Below the pieces are notes generated by a model. The model did no database searches, had not been told where the DNA came from, and worked only from the letters and a program-made list of their open reading frames with translations. From Neotamlana sargassicola (lineage in GTDB: Bacteria; Bacteroidota; Bacteroidia; Flavobacteriales; Flavobacteriaceae), in the NCBI RefSeq assembly GCF_020523965.1, contig NZ_JAJAPX010000003.1:463059-527058 (forward strand): DNA of 64,000 bases, read 5' to 3'. Below, piece after piece: positions 27,033 through 35,863 of the stretch (its first letter is position 1; the number at the start of each line of letters is the position of its first letter). The position numbers and the translations under genes are program-made.

Positions 27033-28373
27033 TTAACTCAATAAATCATCATCACTTGAGCTTGATTTTGGTGCATCGGTAGGTTCTGCATCGCCAGCAG
27101 GTTTATTAGCATCGGCTTTATAGTAATCTTCAAAAATTTCTTTCATATCGATACCATAGCGCTCTGCAAAATTCTTTTGAATTTCCCCATCTTTAGCGCG
27201 AATTTCTTGTAACGCTTCGGCATAACTACTGTATACGCCATTCATCACTTTTTCATGTACCGGAATATTGTCCATCATTTCTTGACGTGCTTTAGCACTA
27301 GCCGTATGCATTGAAGCTAAAGTTTGACCAATATGTTCATCGGTTTTTACACCTAAATGCTCTAAAATAGCCGCAAATTCTTGATCTGTTCTTGCTTTTA
27401 AAGCTACCACATACCCATCGTAATATTTTAAACGTTCTTCGGTATCACTTTTTAACTTTGCACGGTGTGTTTGTAAATTACTACGTAACGAGGTTAAAAC
27501 CTTAATAGTTAAATTGTGTTTATGTACAAAGCTATCTTTACTAGCAGCTAACGTGGTATAAGCATTTTTTAAACCTTCTAGTTCCTCAACTTTTTGCTCA
27601 AGTTCTGTTACTTTACCAATAGCTTGGGCATAATCGGCAGATTGTTTATCGGCGATATCTTCAAGTTCTTGGCGTGCTTGTTTTAATAAGGCGTATTGCT
27701 CTTCAAGTTTTGCTTCAACTTCTTTTTTCTTTTCTAAAGCTTTCGTGTGGTTTTTAGTCGCTTCAACAATAGCATCTTGCAACTTATCTTCTACTTCTTT
27801 AATTTCAACTTCACGATCTTTTAAACGTTTTACCGCAGCTTGCGATTTGTATGATAATTCCCCTAATAAGGTTTGCACATCGGCACTTTCAATACGTTCT
27901 TGAAACATCGCTTTTGCTTTGTTGTCGGCACCTGCACGTGTTTTTTCGGCAACAGATAGTGCTTCTTGGGCTTTTGCAATTTTGCTTTTTCTTCCCCAAA
28001 GGTTATTCCACCATGTGTCCGGTTTAGCTTCGGCGTCTTCCAATTCAATTTTTGCACGATCTAAGGCTTTTTGAGCATCATCTATTACTTTCTGTTCAGT
28101 AGCATTTAGTGATGAAAATTTTTCAAAAATTATACCTACTTCATCTTGATAATCGGTTAAATCTTTAATCGCATCAAGAAGCGTTGTTCTATCCTTTTCG
28201 GCCATATGTACTACATCATCAAGTGTAGCATTAAGTATTTTTTGGCGTACTTCTGGATCATCTTCTTGAGATAGTTTAGATTTCATAGTGTCAATGGCTT
28301 TTCCCCAATTAACATCTACTTTTTCTGTTTTTTCGTTTGAAGAGGTTTCTAATAAATCAAAATCATCAGACAT
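27033..28373 (-). CDS. Long coiled-coil protein, unknown function
   Basis: 446 residues, acidic, with coiled coil from about 80 to 290 (repeated Lys/Glu/Ala heptads such as ALEKKKEVEAKLEEQYALLK) and a helical C-terminal domain (about 290-410). A WWNNLWGRK segment (about 120-128) interrupts the coil. The last 30 residues are low-complexity (Ser/Asp/Pro) and end DDDLLS. No membrane span. Overall it looks like a PspA/TelA-style cytoplasmic scaffold, but I cannot name the family. It is the first gene of the AAA+ series and has a -7 box 26 nt before its start. Confidence 0.7.
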   Translation of the reverse strand: MSDDFDLLETSSNEKTEKVDVNWGKAIDTMKSKLSQEDDPEVRQKILNATLDDVVHMAEKDRTTLLDAIKDLTDYQDEVGIIFEKFSSLNATEQKVIDDAQKALDRAKIELEDAEAKPDTWWNNLWGRKSKIAKAQEALSVAEKTRAGADNKAKAMFQERIESADVQTLLGELSYKSQAAVKRLKDREVEIKEVEDKLQDAIVEATKNHTKALEKKKEVEAKLEEQYALLKQARQELEDIADKQSADYAQAIGKVTELEQKVEELEGLKNAYTTLAASKDSFVHKHNLTIKVLTSLRSNLQTHRAKLKSDTEERLKYYDGYVVALKARTDQEFAAILEHLGVKTDEHIGQTLASMHTASAKARQEMMDNIPVHEKVMNGVYSSYAEALQEIRAKDGEIQKNFAERYGIDMKEIFEDYYKADANKPAGDAEPTDAPKSSSSDDDLLS

Positions 28374-28398
28374 AGTCGTGGTTAGTGTTTAAGTTGAA

Positions 28399-28406
28399 CA
28401 AAATTA
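28399..28406 (-). promoter_or_regulatory. -7 promoter element of the coiled-coil/AAA+ series
   Basis: The minus strand reads TAATTTTG, 26 nt upstream of the 28373 start codon; no clear -33. Confidence 0.45.
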
Positions 28407-28582
28407 CTGACAAGCAATTTCGATAAAAAAAATGGTTTCTAAAAGTAAATTTTTCTCACTTTATATTTTTTCACATAAAATTGTTGTTCAAATTATAAGT
28501 ATAACAAAACTTTAAAATGTTACATTTTAAGTTTCATTTTAATTACCGTAAATTTACTGATATCAATAAAAATATAAATTCT

Positions 28583-29377
28583 ATGAAAACGAAATGGTTA
28601 TTTATTGCAATTACATTAATAAGTATAATGAGCTGTAAAAAAAGAAGCGATAGCACTACAAATAAGATTGCTGAAGCTAAACTAACTGAAGTTAAAATAG
28701 ATACACCTAAAAAAACTGAAGTTTTCCCAATAGAACATGCAAGTACGGTTATAAAATATAAGAACAAAACTATATTTTTAGACCCAACTCTTGGGGCTGA
28801 ACCTTACAAAACCTATGGTAATCCAGATTATGTAATTATTACCGATATTCATGGTGACCACTTAAATTTTGAAACTTTAAAGGCTTTAGACTTAACTAAA
28901 GCTGTTATTATAGCACCAAAGGCCGTACAAGAAAAATTATTACAAAACGGTATTACTACCGAAACTATTGTAATGAATAATGGCGATGTTAAAACAACTA
29001 ATGCATTTACCATTGAAGCTATTCCTATGTATAATTTACGAGAAGAAGCTTTAAAATTCCATAGCAAAGGGAGAGGCAACGGATACTTATTTACATTCGG
29101 TGAAGAACGCGTTTATTTTTCTGGTGATACCGAAGATATTCCAGAAATGCGAAACTTAAAACATATTGATCGTGCTTTTGTTTGCATGAACTTACCTTAC
29201 ACCATGACTGTTGAGAGCGCTGTTAGCGCAGTATTAGATTTTAAACCTAAAGAAGTATTACCATATCATTATCGAGGAACGAACGGTTTTAGTGATGTAG
29301 AAAAATTTAAAACTATGGTTAACGAAGGTAATCCAGATATAAAAGTCACTCTACTTAACTGGTATCCTAAAAAATAA
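28583..29377 (+). CDS. MBL-fold metallo-hydrolase lipoprotein
   Basis: 264 residues from ATG 28583. An upstream in-frame ATG at 28517 gives a non-signal-like extension, whereas 28583 gives a clean lipoprotein signal with Cys18 in ISIMSCKK. The hydrolase fold shows DIHGDH (88-93), with Asp88 where the first His of HxHxDH normally is, then FSGDTED and LPYHYRG. The nearest known group is the UlaG-like/UPF0173 MBL branch. It should be anchored in an envelope membrane. Substrate unknown. Confidence 0.82.
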   Translation: MKTKWLFIAITLISIMSCKKRSDSTTNKIAEAKLTEVKIDTPKKTEVFPIEHASTVIKYKNKTIFLDPTLGAEPYKTYGNPDYVIITDIHGDHLNFETLKALDLTKAVIIAPKAVQEKLLQNGITTETIVMNNGDVKTTNAFTIEAIPMYNLREEALKFHSKGRGNGYLFTFGEERVYFSGDTEDIPEMRNLKHIDRAFVCMNLPYTMTVESAVSAVLDFKPKEVLPYHYRGTNGFSDVEKFKTMVNEGNPDIKVTLLNWYPKK

Positions 29378-29405
29378 TAAGTTTATATAACATTATTTTT
29401 TTGTG

Positions 29406-29413
29406 TATATTTG
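29406..29413 (+). promoter_or_regulatory. -7 promoter element of the two small membrane genes
   Basis: TATATTTG matches TAnnTTTG, 30 nt before ATG 29443. Confidence 0.45.
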
Positions 29414-29442
29414 ACTACTAAAATCACCATAGAATCGATAAA

Positions 29443-29712
29443 ATGTTAATTTTTAACGCTATTTTTAAAGTTTTCTCTATTTTCTGCTTAATAAATACAT
29501 TCCATTTTAAAGTATTAGGAATATTTGTAATAGTTTTTTTTCTGGTTTTATTAATTTCCGGAGTGATTAAATCGTATAAACTTAAAAAAGAAAACGAAAA
29601 GTTAGAATCTATGGTCGAATCTATTGACGATTCTGATGAACAATACCAAGACTTCACAGAAGGTCATTTATACGGAGGAGCTTCTTCAAAAAACACTAAA
29701 TCTGAACAGTAA
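29443..29712 (+). CDS. Small membrane protein, 89 aa
   Basis: Hydrophobic residues 1-45 probably form one or two membrane spans, then a short charged coil (KLKKENEKLESMVE) and a polar tail. No family recognised. A -7 box lies upstream and the next small gene follows after 2 bp, so the two are co-transcribed. Confidence 0.6.
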   Translation: MLIFNAIFKVFSIFCLINTFHFKVLGIFVIVFFLVLLISGVIKSYKLKKENEKLESMVESIDDSDEQYQDFTEGHLYGGASSKNTKSEQ

Positions 29713-29714
29713 AT

Positions 29715-29906
29715 ATGCTTTGTTTATTATTCTTATTTTTTCTAATTTTTATACCAATAATTATTATAGCTAAGCGTCATTTATATGTTCATGAGCATGA
29801 GGCTTCTATAAGAAAGGAAATAAAAAAATTTGACGAAACCATTAAAAGTATAGATGAGATTACCACTAAATCTGATTTTAGTTTAAGCAACAACCATCTC
29901 TATTGA
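29715..29906 (+). CDS. Small membrane protein, 63 aa
   Basis: One membrane span (about 1-19, FIPIIIIAK) followed by a charged helix (EASIRKEIKKFDETIKSIDE). Same layout as the gene just upstream (span, then charged coil, ending in HLY), so they may be distant paralogues acting together. Function unknown. Confidence 0.55.
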   Translation: MLCLLFLFFLIFIPIIIIAKRHLYVHEHEASIRKEIKKFDETIKSIDEITTKSDFSLSNNHLY

Positions 29907-29918
29907 TAAATAATAATA

Positions 29919-29946
29919 AAAAAAGCCTGCTTTTGCAGGCTTTTTT
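29919..29946. terminator. Bidirectional terminator
   Basis: Twelve-base arms (29919-29930 and 29935-29946) around a TTTT loop with A and T runs; serves the small membrane genes and ettA, which converge here. Confidence 0.88.
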
Positions 29947-29947
29947 A

Positions 29948-31639
29948 TTAACGTACTAACTTTTTATATTTTATTCGTTTTGGCATTAAATCGCCACCTA
30001 AACGTTTCTTTTTGTTTTCTTCGTAGTCGCTAAAACTACCTTCAAAGAAATATACTTGACTATCGCCTTCAAAAGCTAAAATATGTGTACAAATTCTATC
30101 TAAAAACCAACGGTCGTGACTAATTACTACAGCACAACCCGCAAAATTTTCTAACCCTTCTTCTAAAGCTCGAAGCGTATTAACATCCAAGTCGTTTGTT
30201 GGCTCATCTAATAGTAACACGTTGCCTTCTTCTTTAAGCGTCATTGCTAAATGCAAGCGGTTACGCTCTCCTCCAGAAAGAAGCTTTACCTTTTTATTTT
30301 GCTCGCTTCCAGAGAAATTAAATCTGCTTAAATAGGCTCTAGAGTTTACTTGTCGGCCACCCATCATTACTAATTCTTGCTCATCGCTAAAGTTTTGCCA
30401 AATTGTTTTTTCTGGATCAATATTAGAGTGACTTTGATCGACATAAGCGATTTTAGCAGTTTCACCAACCTCAAAAGCACCTTTGTCAGGAGTTTCCTCG
30501 CCCATAATCATTCTGAAAATAGTGGTTTTACCAGCACCGTTTGGCCCAATAATACCAACAATTCCTGCTTGTGGTAAATTAAAGTTTAAATCTTCGTATA
30601 ATAGTTTATCACCGTAACCTTTACTTACGCCTTTAGCTTCTATTACATTTGTACCTAAACGCGGCCCATTAGGTATGTAAATTTCAAGTTTTTCGTCCAG
30701 TTGTTTTTGATCTTGACTTAATAATTTATCGTAATTTTTTAAACGTGCCTTTTGTTTAGTTTGACGTCCTTTTGCACCTTGACGTACCCATTCTAACTCG
30801 CGTTCAAGTGTTTTTTGACGTTTAGAAGCACTCTTATTTTCTTGTGCTAATCGTTTAGATTTTTGATCTAACCAAGATGAGTAATTTCCTTTCCAAGGTA
30901 TGCCTTCACCTCTATCTAACTCTAAAATCCAACCCGCAATATTATCTAAGAAATAACGGTCGTGTGTTACAGCAATTACAGTTCCTTTATATTGTGCTAA
31001 ATGATGCTCTAACCAGTGTACCGATTCGGCATCTAAGTGGTTTGTTGGCTCATCTAATAACAAAACATCTGGTTCTTTTAATAGTAAACGACATAAAGCT
31101 ACACGGCGACGCTCACCACCAGATAACACACCTATTTTTTTATCACCATCAGGCGTTCTAAGTGCATCCATAGCAATTTCAAGTTTGGTATCTAACTCCC
31201 AAGCATTTGCAGCATCAATTTGATCTTGAAGCTCAGCTTGACGGTTCATAAGCTTTTCCATTTTATCTGGATCGCTATAAACTTCTTCTAAACCAAACAT
31301 ATCGTTTATTTTGTTGTACTCATCTAGAATAGCAACAGTTTCTGCAGCGCCTTCTTTTACAACTTCTAAAACTGTTTTTTCTTCATCAAGCTGTGGTTCT
31401 TGCTCTAAATATCCAACCGAATAATCTGAAGAAAATACTACATCACCTTGGTAATTTTTATCTACACCAGCAATAATTTTAAGTAAGGTAGATTTACCTG
31501 AACCATTAAGACCTAATATGCCTATTTTTGCTCCGTAAAAGAAGCTTAAATATATATTTTTAAGTACTGGTGTATTTGCGCTTTGAAACGTTTTAGTTAC
31601 ACCAGACATTGAGAAAATTATTTTTTTATCGTCGCTCAC
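29948..31639 (-). CDS. ettA: Energy-dependent translational throttle protein, ABC-F
   Basis: 563 residues with two ABC domains and no membrane part. Walker A motifs GLNGSGKST and GPNGAGKTT, signature motifs LSGGERRR and LSGGERNR, both followed by DEPTNHLD/DEPTNDLD. The interdomain linker is rich in Lys, Arg and Gln (about 245-315), as in EttA. It binds the ribosomal E site and gates translation according to ATP level. Shares a terminator with the convergent small genes. The CAL67264-like gene lies 41 bp upstream. Confidence 0.95.
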   Translation of the reverse strand: MSDDKKIIFSMSGVTKTFQSANTPVLKNIYLSFFYGAKIGILGLNGSGKSTLLKIIAGVDKNYQGDVVFSSDYSVGYLEQEPQLDEEKTVLEVVKEGAAETVAILDEYNKINDMFGLEEVYSDPDKMEKLMNRQAELQDQIDAANAWELDTKLEIAMDALRTPDGDKKIGVLSGGERRRVALCRLLLKEPDVLLLDEPTNHLDAESVHWLEHHLAQYKGTVIAVTHDRYFLDNIAGWILELDRGEGIPWKGNYSSWLDQKSKRLAQENKSASKRQKTLERELEWVRQGAKGRQTKQKARLKNYDKLLSQDQKQLDEKLEIYIPNGPRLGTNVIEAKGVSKGYGDKLLYEDLNFNLPQAGIVGIIGPNGAGKTTIFRMIMGEETPDKGAFEVGETAKIAYVDQSHSNIDPEKTIWQNFSDEQELVMMGGRQVNSRAYLSRFNFSGSEQNKKVKLLSGGERNRLHLAMTLKEEGNVLLLDEPTNDLDVNTLRALEEGLENFAGCAVVISHDRWFLDRICTHILAFEGDSQVYFFEGSFSDYEENKKKRLGGDLMPKRIKYKKLVR

Positions 31640-31680
31640 TATCTATATTTTTAATTAATTTAAAATTTTATTCGAAGCTT

Positions 31681-31863
31681 TTAAACTCTTCCTTTTAAAG
31701 CATTAAATACCCAAGCTATTGCAAAAAAACCAATACCTACAGATGCAAAGCCCCAACCTGCAACTTCGTCGTACCTAAATGCACCTAGAGCAATTAAAGC
31801 CAATCCTACAAAAATCATTATCCATGTAGCCCATGCTAACACAGTGTTCTTATTCATCGCCAT
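31681..31863 (-). CDS. Small two-span membrane protein (CAL67264-like)
   Basis: 60 residues with two hydrophobic segments (about 8-27 and 37-54). It matches my recollection of a flavobacterial family of about 60 residues named after locus CAL67264. Function unknown. ATG at 31863 (MAMNKN) or 31857 could be the start. Probably co-transcribed with ettA. Confidence 0.75.
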   Translation of the reverse strand: MAMNKNTVLAWATWIMIFVGLALIALGAFRYDEVAGWGFASVGIGFFAIAWVFNALKGRV

Positions 31864-32034
31864 TTTTTTGTTTATTATTTAGTTAAGAGTACAAATATCG
31901 TTTTTTAAGTATATAATTCAATTAAAAAACTCTTGTTTTTTTTAAGTATACACATATATTGGTGTTATAAATTAAGCTATTTCTAATTAACTTTTTATTA
32001 GCATTATTAATTCTTTAAAGCATTGTATTCCTAC

Positions 32035-32042
32035 TAATTTTG
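32035..32042 (+). promoter_or_regulatory. -7 promoter element of the MFS transporter
   Basis: TAATTTTG matches TAnnTTTG, 17 nt before ATG 32060, implying a very short leader. Confidence 0.4.
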
Positions 32043-32059
32043 CTTCTTAATTTTTTTTT

Positions 32060-33238
32060 ATGAATAAAGCATTATTATCATTAGCCATTGGAGGTTTTGG
32101 AATTGGTTTAACTGAATTTGTTATTATGGGTATTTTGCCAGATGTTGCAAATGCTTTTTCTGTAAGTATTCCAACCGCTGGTCATTTTATTTCTGCTTAT
32201 GCCTTAGGCGTTGTTGTAGGTGCACCCATTTTAACGGGTTTTGCTAGTAAATGGAATTCTAACAAAGCTTTAATTGGATTAATGATTTGGTTTACTGTAT
32301 TTAATACTTTATCAGCTTTTGCTACAGGTTATTATTCCTTTTTAACTTTAAGATTTTTAGCCGCTTTACCGCATGGTGCATTTTTTGGTATTGGTGCTGT
32401 TGTTGCTGGTAAATTAGCGAATGAAGGCAAAGAAGCACAGGGTATAGCGATAATGTTTAGCGGCCTTACTATAGCTAATTTACTAGGTGTACCTTTAGGA
32501 ACTTATTTAGGTAAACATTTTAATTGGAGTATTTCATTTTTAATGGTTGGTGTTGTTGGTATTTTAACTGTTATTGGATTAAAATTTTGGATGCCAAGTA
32601 TAAAAACATCTTCTGAGGGTACATTTAAAAGTGAATTTAAAGTATTTAAACGCCTGGAATTATGGCTAATAATTTTATTAACCACAATTGGTACTGGTGG
32701 CTTTTTTGCTTGGTACAGCTATATTGCCCCTTTAATTACCGATGTTGCTGGATATTCCAGTAGTACAGTGCCTTATGCTATGATTATTGCTGGTTTAGGT
32801 ATGGTAATTGGTAATTTTATTGGAGCGAAATTAACCGAGAAATTTTCATTACTTACAACAGTAACCCTTGTTTTATTTACAATGGTTTTCTGTTTAATAC
32901 TAAATACATATTTAGCACATAATAAAATATTAGTTTTATTAATGACATTTTTAATTGGCGCTGTATCTTTTGCTATTTCTACGCCTATCCAAATGCTTAT
33001 AATAAAATCGGCTAAGGGGTCTGAGCGTTTAGGATCTTCACTCAATCAAAGTGCTTTTAATATTGGTAATGCTTCTGGAGCTTATTTTGCAGGCCTACCC
33101 ATAGCAATGGGTTATGGTTTTACTTCTGCCGATTGGGTTGGTGCTGCTATGGCTGCTTGCGGCATTGTTATAGCTTTTACAATTTCTGTGCTAAGAAAAA
33201 ATAAAACAAAAAAAGAGGCCATTATTAACACTAAATAA
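32060..33238 (+). CDS. MFS transporter, DHA1/AraJ type
   Basis: 392 residues with 12 predicted membrane spans. The N-terminal GLTEFVIMGILPD and the loop FASKWNSNKALI match drug:H+ antiporter 1 (AraJ/YdhP) members. Such proteins export sugars, purine nucleosides or drugs; the substrate is not readable here. Single gene. Its stop codon lies inside the terminator hairpin. Confidence 0.9.
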   Translation: MNKALLSLAIGGFGIGLTEFVIMGILPDVANAFSVSIPTAGHFISAYALGVVVGAPILTGFASKWNSNKALIGLMIWFTVFNTLSAFATGYYSFLTLRFLAALPHGAFFGIGAVVAGKLANEGKEAQGIAIMFSGLTIANLLGVPLGTYLGKHFNWSISFLMVGVVGILTVIGLKFWMPSIKTSSEGTFKSEFKVFKRLELWLIILLTTIGTGGFFAWYSYIAPLITDVAGYSSSTVPYAMIIAGLGMVIGNFIGAKLTEKFSLLTTVTLVLFTMVFCLILNTYLAHNKILVLLMTFLIGAVSFAISTPIQMLIIKSAKGSERLGSSLNQSAFNIGNASGAYFAGLPIAMGYGFTSADWVGAAMAACGIVIAFTISVLRKNKTKKEAIINTK

Positions 33239-33248
33239 TAGCCTCTTA
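33212..33248 (+). terminator. Terminator overlapping the MFS stop codon
   Basis: Arms 33215-33226 and 33234-33245 (one mismatch); the stop codon TAA is in the loop and right arm. Confidence 0.7.
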
Positions 33249-33275
33249 AAAATTGCTTTGGAATTAATTTTATTT

Positions 33276-34442
33276 TTAATGCTGTAGTATTTTAAACTCC
33301 GAACGTCTATTTACTTTATGTTTTGCTTCTGTACATTTAGTATTATCGTCACACTCGTTTAATAACTTGTCTTCGCCAAAGGCTTTTCCTACTATATGCT
33401 CTGCATTTACATCTAAAGATAATAAATAATCGATTGTAGCTTTTAAGCGTTTTTCTGATAATTTTTGATTAAAATCTTTAGCGCCTCTGGAATCTGTGTG
33501 GGAACTAATTTCAATAACTAAATTAGGATGGCTTTGTAAAATTTTTGCCAGCTTTAAAATAGTTGCTTTAGCTTCAGGTTTCATAGAAGCAGAGCTAAAA
33601 TTAAAGTTTACCTTATCTAAAGCTTTTATTGTTTCTTCAATTTTATTTCGTTCTTCAGCTCTGGCCTGTTCTTTTTCAGCTTCAATTTTTGCTAATCGCG
33701 CTTGTTCTTTTTCTTTAGCTAATTTTTCTTTTAGAGCTTTTTCTTGTTCTTGTGCAAATGCAATAGAATCGTTAACACGTTCTTGGTTAAGCTGCTCTAT
33801 CATTGAAACTTTTTCTTCGCCTTCTTCTGTTAATTTCTTTTTAGCACCAAATCTATATACAACACCTGCTGCATATTGTTTATAATTTGTAGTTTCTGGA
33901 GTAAAATTCATTGCCCATTTTCCAGAGGCATTAAAATCTAAACCGATTCTTTCGGAAAACCAAGTTCTAAAACCTAAAACCGCATTATATGTTCCGCGCG
34001 GTGCATTTCTAGCATCTGTATAACCAATTCCAACACCAGCATAAGGATCGAACCAACCAGTTTCTCCAATTAATTTATTTAAATCGTAGCTTAATCGGGT
34101 ATCTATCGATAAAAAATCGCTACTTTCTTCCAACGTTTGTTTATCTACTATGGTACCAGAATTATATTTTAAATACGCGCCAATAAGCTCTAATCCTAAT
34201 CCGTTTTCAAAATATTTACCGACACTTATTCTTGACGGGTATGACACGGCATTCCATGTAGAATCAAAATTCAATAAATTATCGAATACTTCGCCAGAAT
34301 CTTCAACAAAATGATAACCTAAGCCAACAATCCACGAACTTTTAATAATAGAGTCTTTTTCTGTTAATACAGGCGTTTGAGAGAATCCTGCGTATATATT
34401 AACCAAAAGCACGACAAACAATAGTCTTTTTTTAAGTTTCAT
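33276..34442 (-). CDS. OmpA family outer membrane protein
   Basis: 388 residues. Signal peptide (about 1-21, ending AGFSQ), an outer membrane beta-barrel (about 25-200), a Lys/Glu/Ala-rich coiled linker (about 205-268) and a C-terminal OmpA peptidoglycan-binding domain (about 270-388, with VIEISSHTDSRGAKDFNQKLS and NRRSEF). Two Cys (NECDDNTKC) near the end may form a disulfide. Likely tethers the outer membrane to the cell wall. Single gene. Confidence 0.92.
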   Translation of the reverse strand: MKLKKRLLFVVLLVNIYAGFSQTPVLTEKDSIIKSSWIVGLGYHFVEDSGEVFDNLLNFDSTWNAVSYPSRISVGKYFENGLGLELIGAYLKYNSGTIVDKQTLEESSDFLSIDTRLSYDLNKLIGETGWFDPYAGVGIGYTDARNAPRGTYNAVLGFRTWFSERIGLDFNASGKWAMNFTPETTNYKQYAAGVVYRFGAKKKLTEEGEEKVSMIEQLNQERVNDSIAFAQEQEKALKEKLAKEKEQARLAKIEAEKEQARAEERNKIEETIKALDKVNFNFSSASMKPEAKATILKLAKILQSHPNLVIEISSHTDSRGAKDFNQKLSEKRLKATIDYLLSLDVNAEHIVGKAFGEDKLLNECDDNTKCTEAKHKVNRRSEFKILQH

Positions 34443-34597
34443 CTTTAATAAGATTTGAGGGTTATTTTCATCAAATTTTATCTAAATAAAAATGCCTTAG
34501 AAAAAAAAACTTTAAAATTATGCGTTTTACCGTTAAACGGATTTTTATAAAATGTTAATCGGAATTTTAACAATTTTCATCGTCATGTAAAAAACAA

Positions 34598-34625
34598 AAA
34601 AAGCATCGGTATTTTGATGCTTTTT
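34598..34625 (-). terminator. Terminator of the pirin operon
   Basis: Ten-base perfect arms (34598-34607, 34616-34625) with T-run on the minus strand, after the pirin stop. Confidence 0.8.
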
Positions 34626-34650
34626 CTTTAAAAATGGTTTAATTGATTTG

Positions 34651-35376
34651 TTAAAGCGCCACCATTGGAACTTCTACAAATAATATTTGGCTATCGCTTC
34701 GGCTTTTAATACTTACATCTGCAACATCTGTAATGCCTAAAGCATCTCTAGATTCGAGTGTTTGATTTTCAATTTGTAAATCTCCCGAAATAGTCATTAT
34801 ATAAACGCCATGTTTTTTACTTTTTAATTGGTAATTAAAAGCGGTGTTTTTTGTTAAATCGATTCGAGATATTTTTGCGTCTTGATGAATTTTTAAACTT
34901 TCTGAATCTTCATCTTCAAAAGAAGTTACTAAAGTTTGAAGTTTGTTTTTTCTATCTTCAACTGAAAATGATTTTTGATCGTATCTTGGTGAAACGCCTT
35001 CTTTCTCAGGAATAATCCAAATTTGAAAAAGACTTAAATATTCATCATTCGATCCGTTTATTTCGGAATGTTCTACACCGGTTCCAGCGCTCATAACCTG
35101 TACTTCGCCTGGAACTACCGGAATCCATTCATCACCCATATTATCTCTGTGTTTTAAAACACCTTTTAATGGTATGGTAATAATTTCCATGTTTTCATGC
35201 GGATGAGTTCCAAATCCCATTTTAGGAGCAATTGTATCATCATTTAAAACGCGTAGTGCTCCGAAATGCATACGGTCTTTATTGAACCATCTAGCAAAAC
35301 TAAACGAGTGATTAGCTTGTAACCAACCATGATTTGCAAAACCACGTGTATCTGCTTTATGAAATATTGTTTTCAT
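34651..35376 (-). CDS. Pirin family protein
   Basis: 241 residues, bicupin fold. Metal ligands of the N-terminal cupin are all present: His58 and His60 in GTHPHEN, His103 and Glu105 in GVEHSE. Bacterial pirins of this length can act as quercetinases (2,3-dioxygenases) or redox-sensing proteins. Last gene of the flavin reductase-MarR-pirin operon, which suggests quinone or electrophile stress. Confidence 0.92.
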   Translation of the reverse strand: MKTIFHKADTRGFANHGWLQANHSFSFARWFNKDRMHFGALRVLNDDTIAPKMGFGTHPHENMEIITIPLKGVLKHRDNMGDEWIPVVPGEVQVMSAGTGVEHSEINGSNDEYLSLFQIWIIPEKEGVSPRYDQKSFSVEDRKNKLQTLVTSFEDEDSESLKIHQDAKISRIDLTKNTAFNYQLKSKKHGVYIMTISGDLQIENQTLESRDALGITDVADVSIKSRSDSQILFVEVPMVAL

Positions 35377-35422
35377 TTTTATTAGTATCCTTTTATTATT
35401 TTAAAGCTCAAAAACTAAAGTT

Positions 35423-35860
35423 TTATCTAAGTTTATCTAATAAATCACTTAGTTGTTCGGCTTCTTTGTTGCTTAAATTCTTTAAAATATCAACTTTATT
35501 GTCCTTGTCAATATCTTTTAAAAGGTTTAAACCTTTTTGGGTAATTTCAATATGCACTACTCGCCTATCGTTAGGACACGGCAATCTGTTAATATAATTT
35601 TTATCGAAAAGCTTGTCCATTAACCTGGTGGCATTTGGTGCGCGTTCTATCATGCGCTCTTTAATAGTTTGCACTTTTAAAGGTTCTTCCGCTCCTCGTA
35701 AAATGCGTAATACATTAAATTGCTGTGGTGAAATTCCGTAGGTTTTAAAATAATCGTTTTGCAAACTATTAATCCAATTTGCTGTGTAAATAACATTTAT
35801 TAATGCTTTTACTTTAGCGTTTGGAAATTTCGATTTTATATCTTTTGAAATATCTCCCAT
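35423..35860 (-). CDS. MarR family transcriptional regulator
   Basis: 145 residues with the MarR winged helix: helix-turn-helix around GISPQQFNVLRIL and LKVQTIKERM, then the wing LPCPNDRRVVHIEITQKG (DxR motif intact). It lies 3 bp after the flavin reductase gene and 46 bp before pirin, and probably represses its own operon via the palindrome at 36436-36453. A cysteine sensor is not prominent (one Cys in the wing, LPCP). Confidence 0.93.
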   Translation of the reverse strand: MGDISKDIKSKFPNAKVKALINVIYTANWINSLQNDYFKTYGISPQQFNVLRILRGAEEPLKVQTIKERMIERAPNATRLMDKLFDKNYINRLPCPNDRRVVHIEITQKGLNLLKDIDKDNKVDILKNLSNKEAEQLSDLLDKLR

Positions 35861-35863
35861 AAT

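Noticed and set aside
28517..28582. N-terminal extension of the MBL lipoprotein
   Set aside because: The 22 extra residues are not signal-like; the lipobox only works from ATG 28583.
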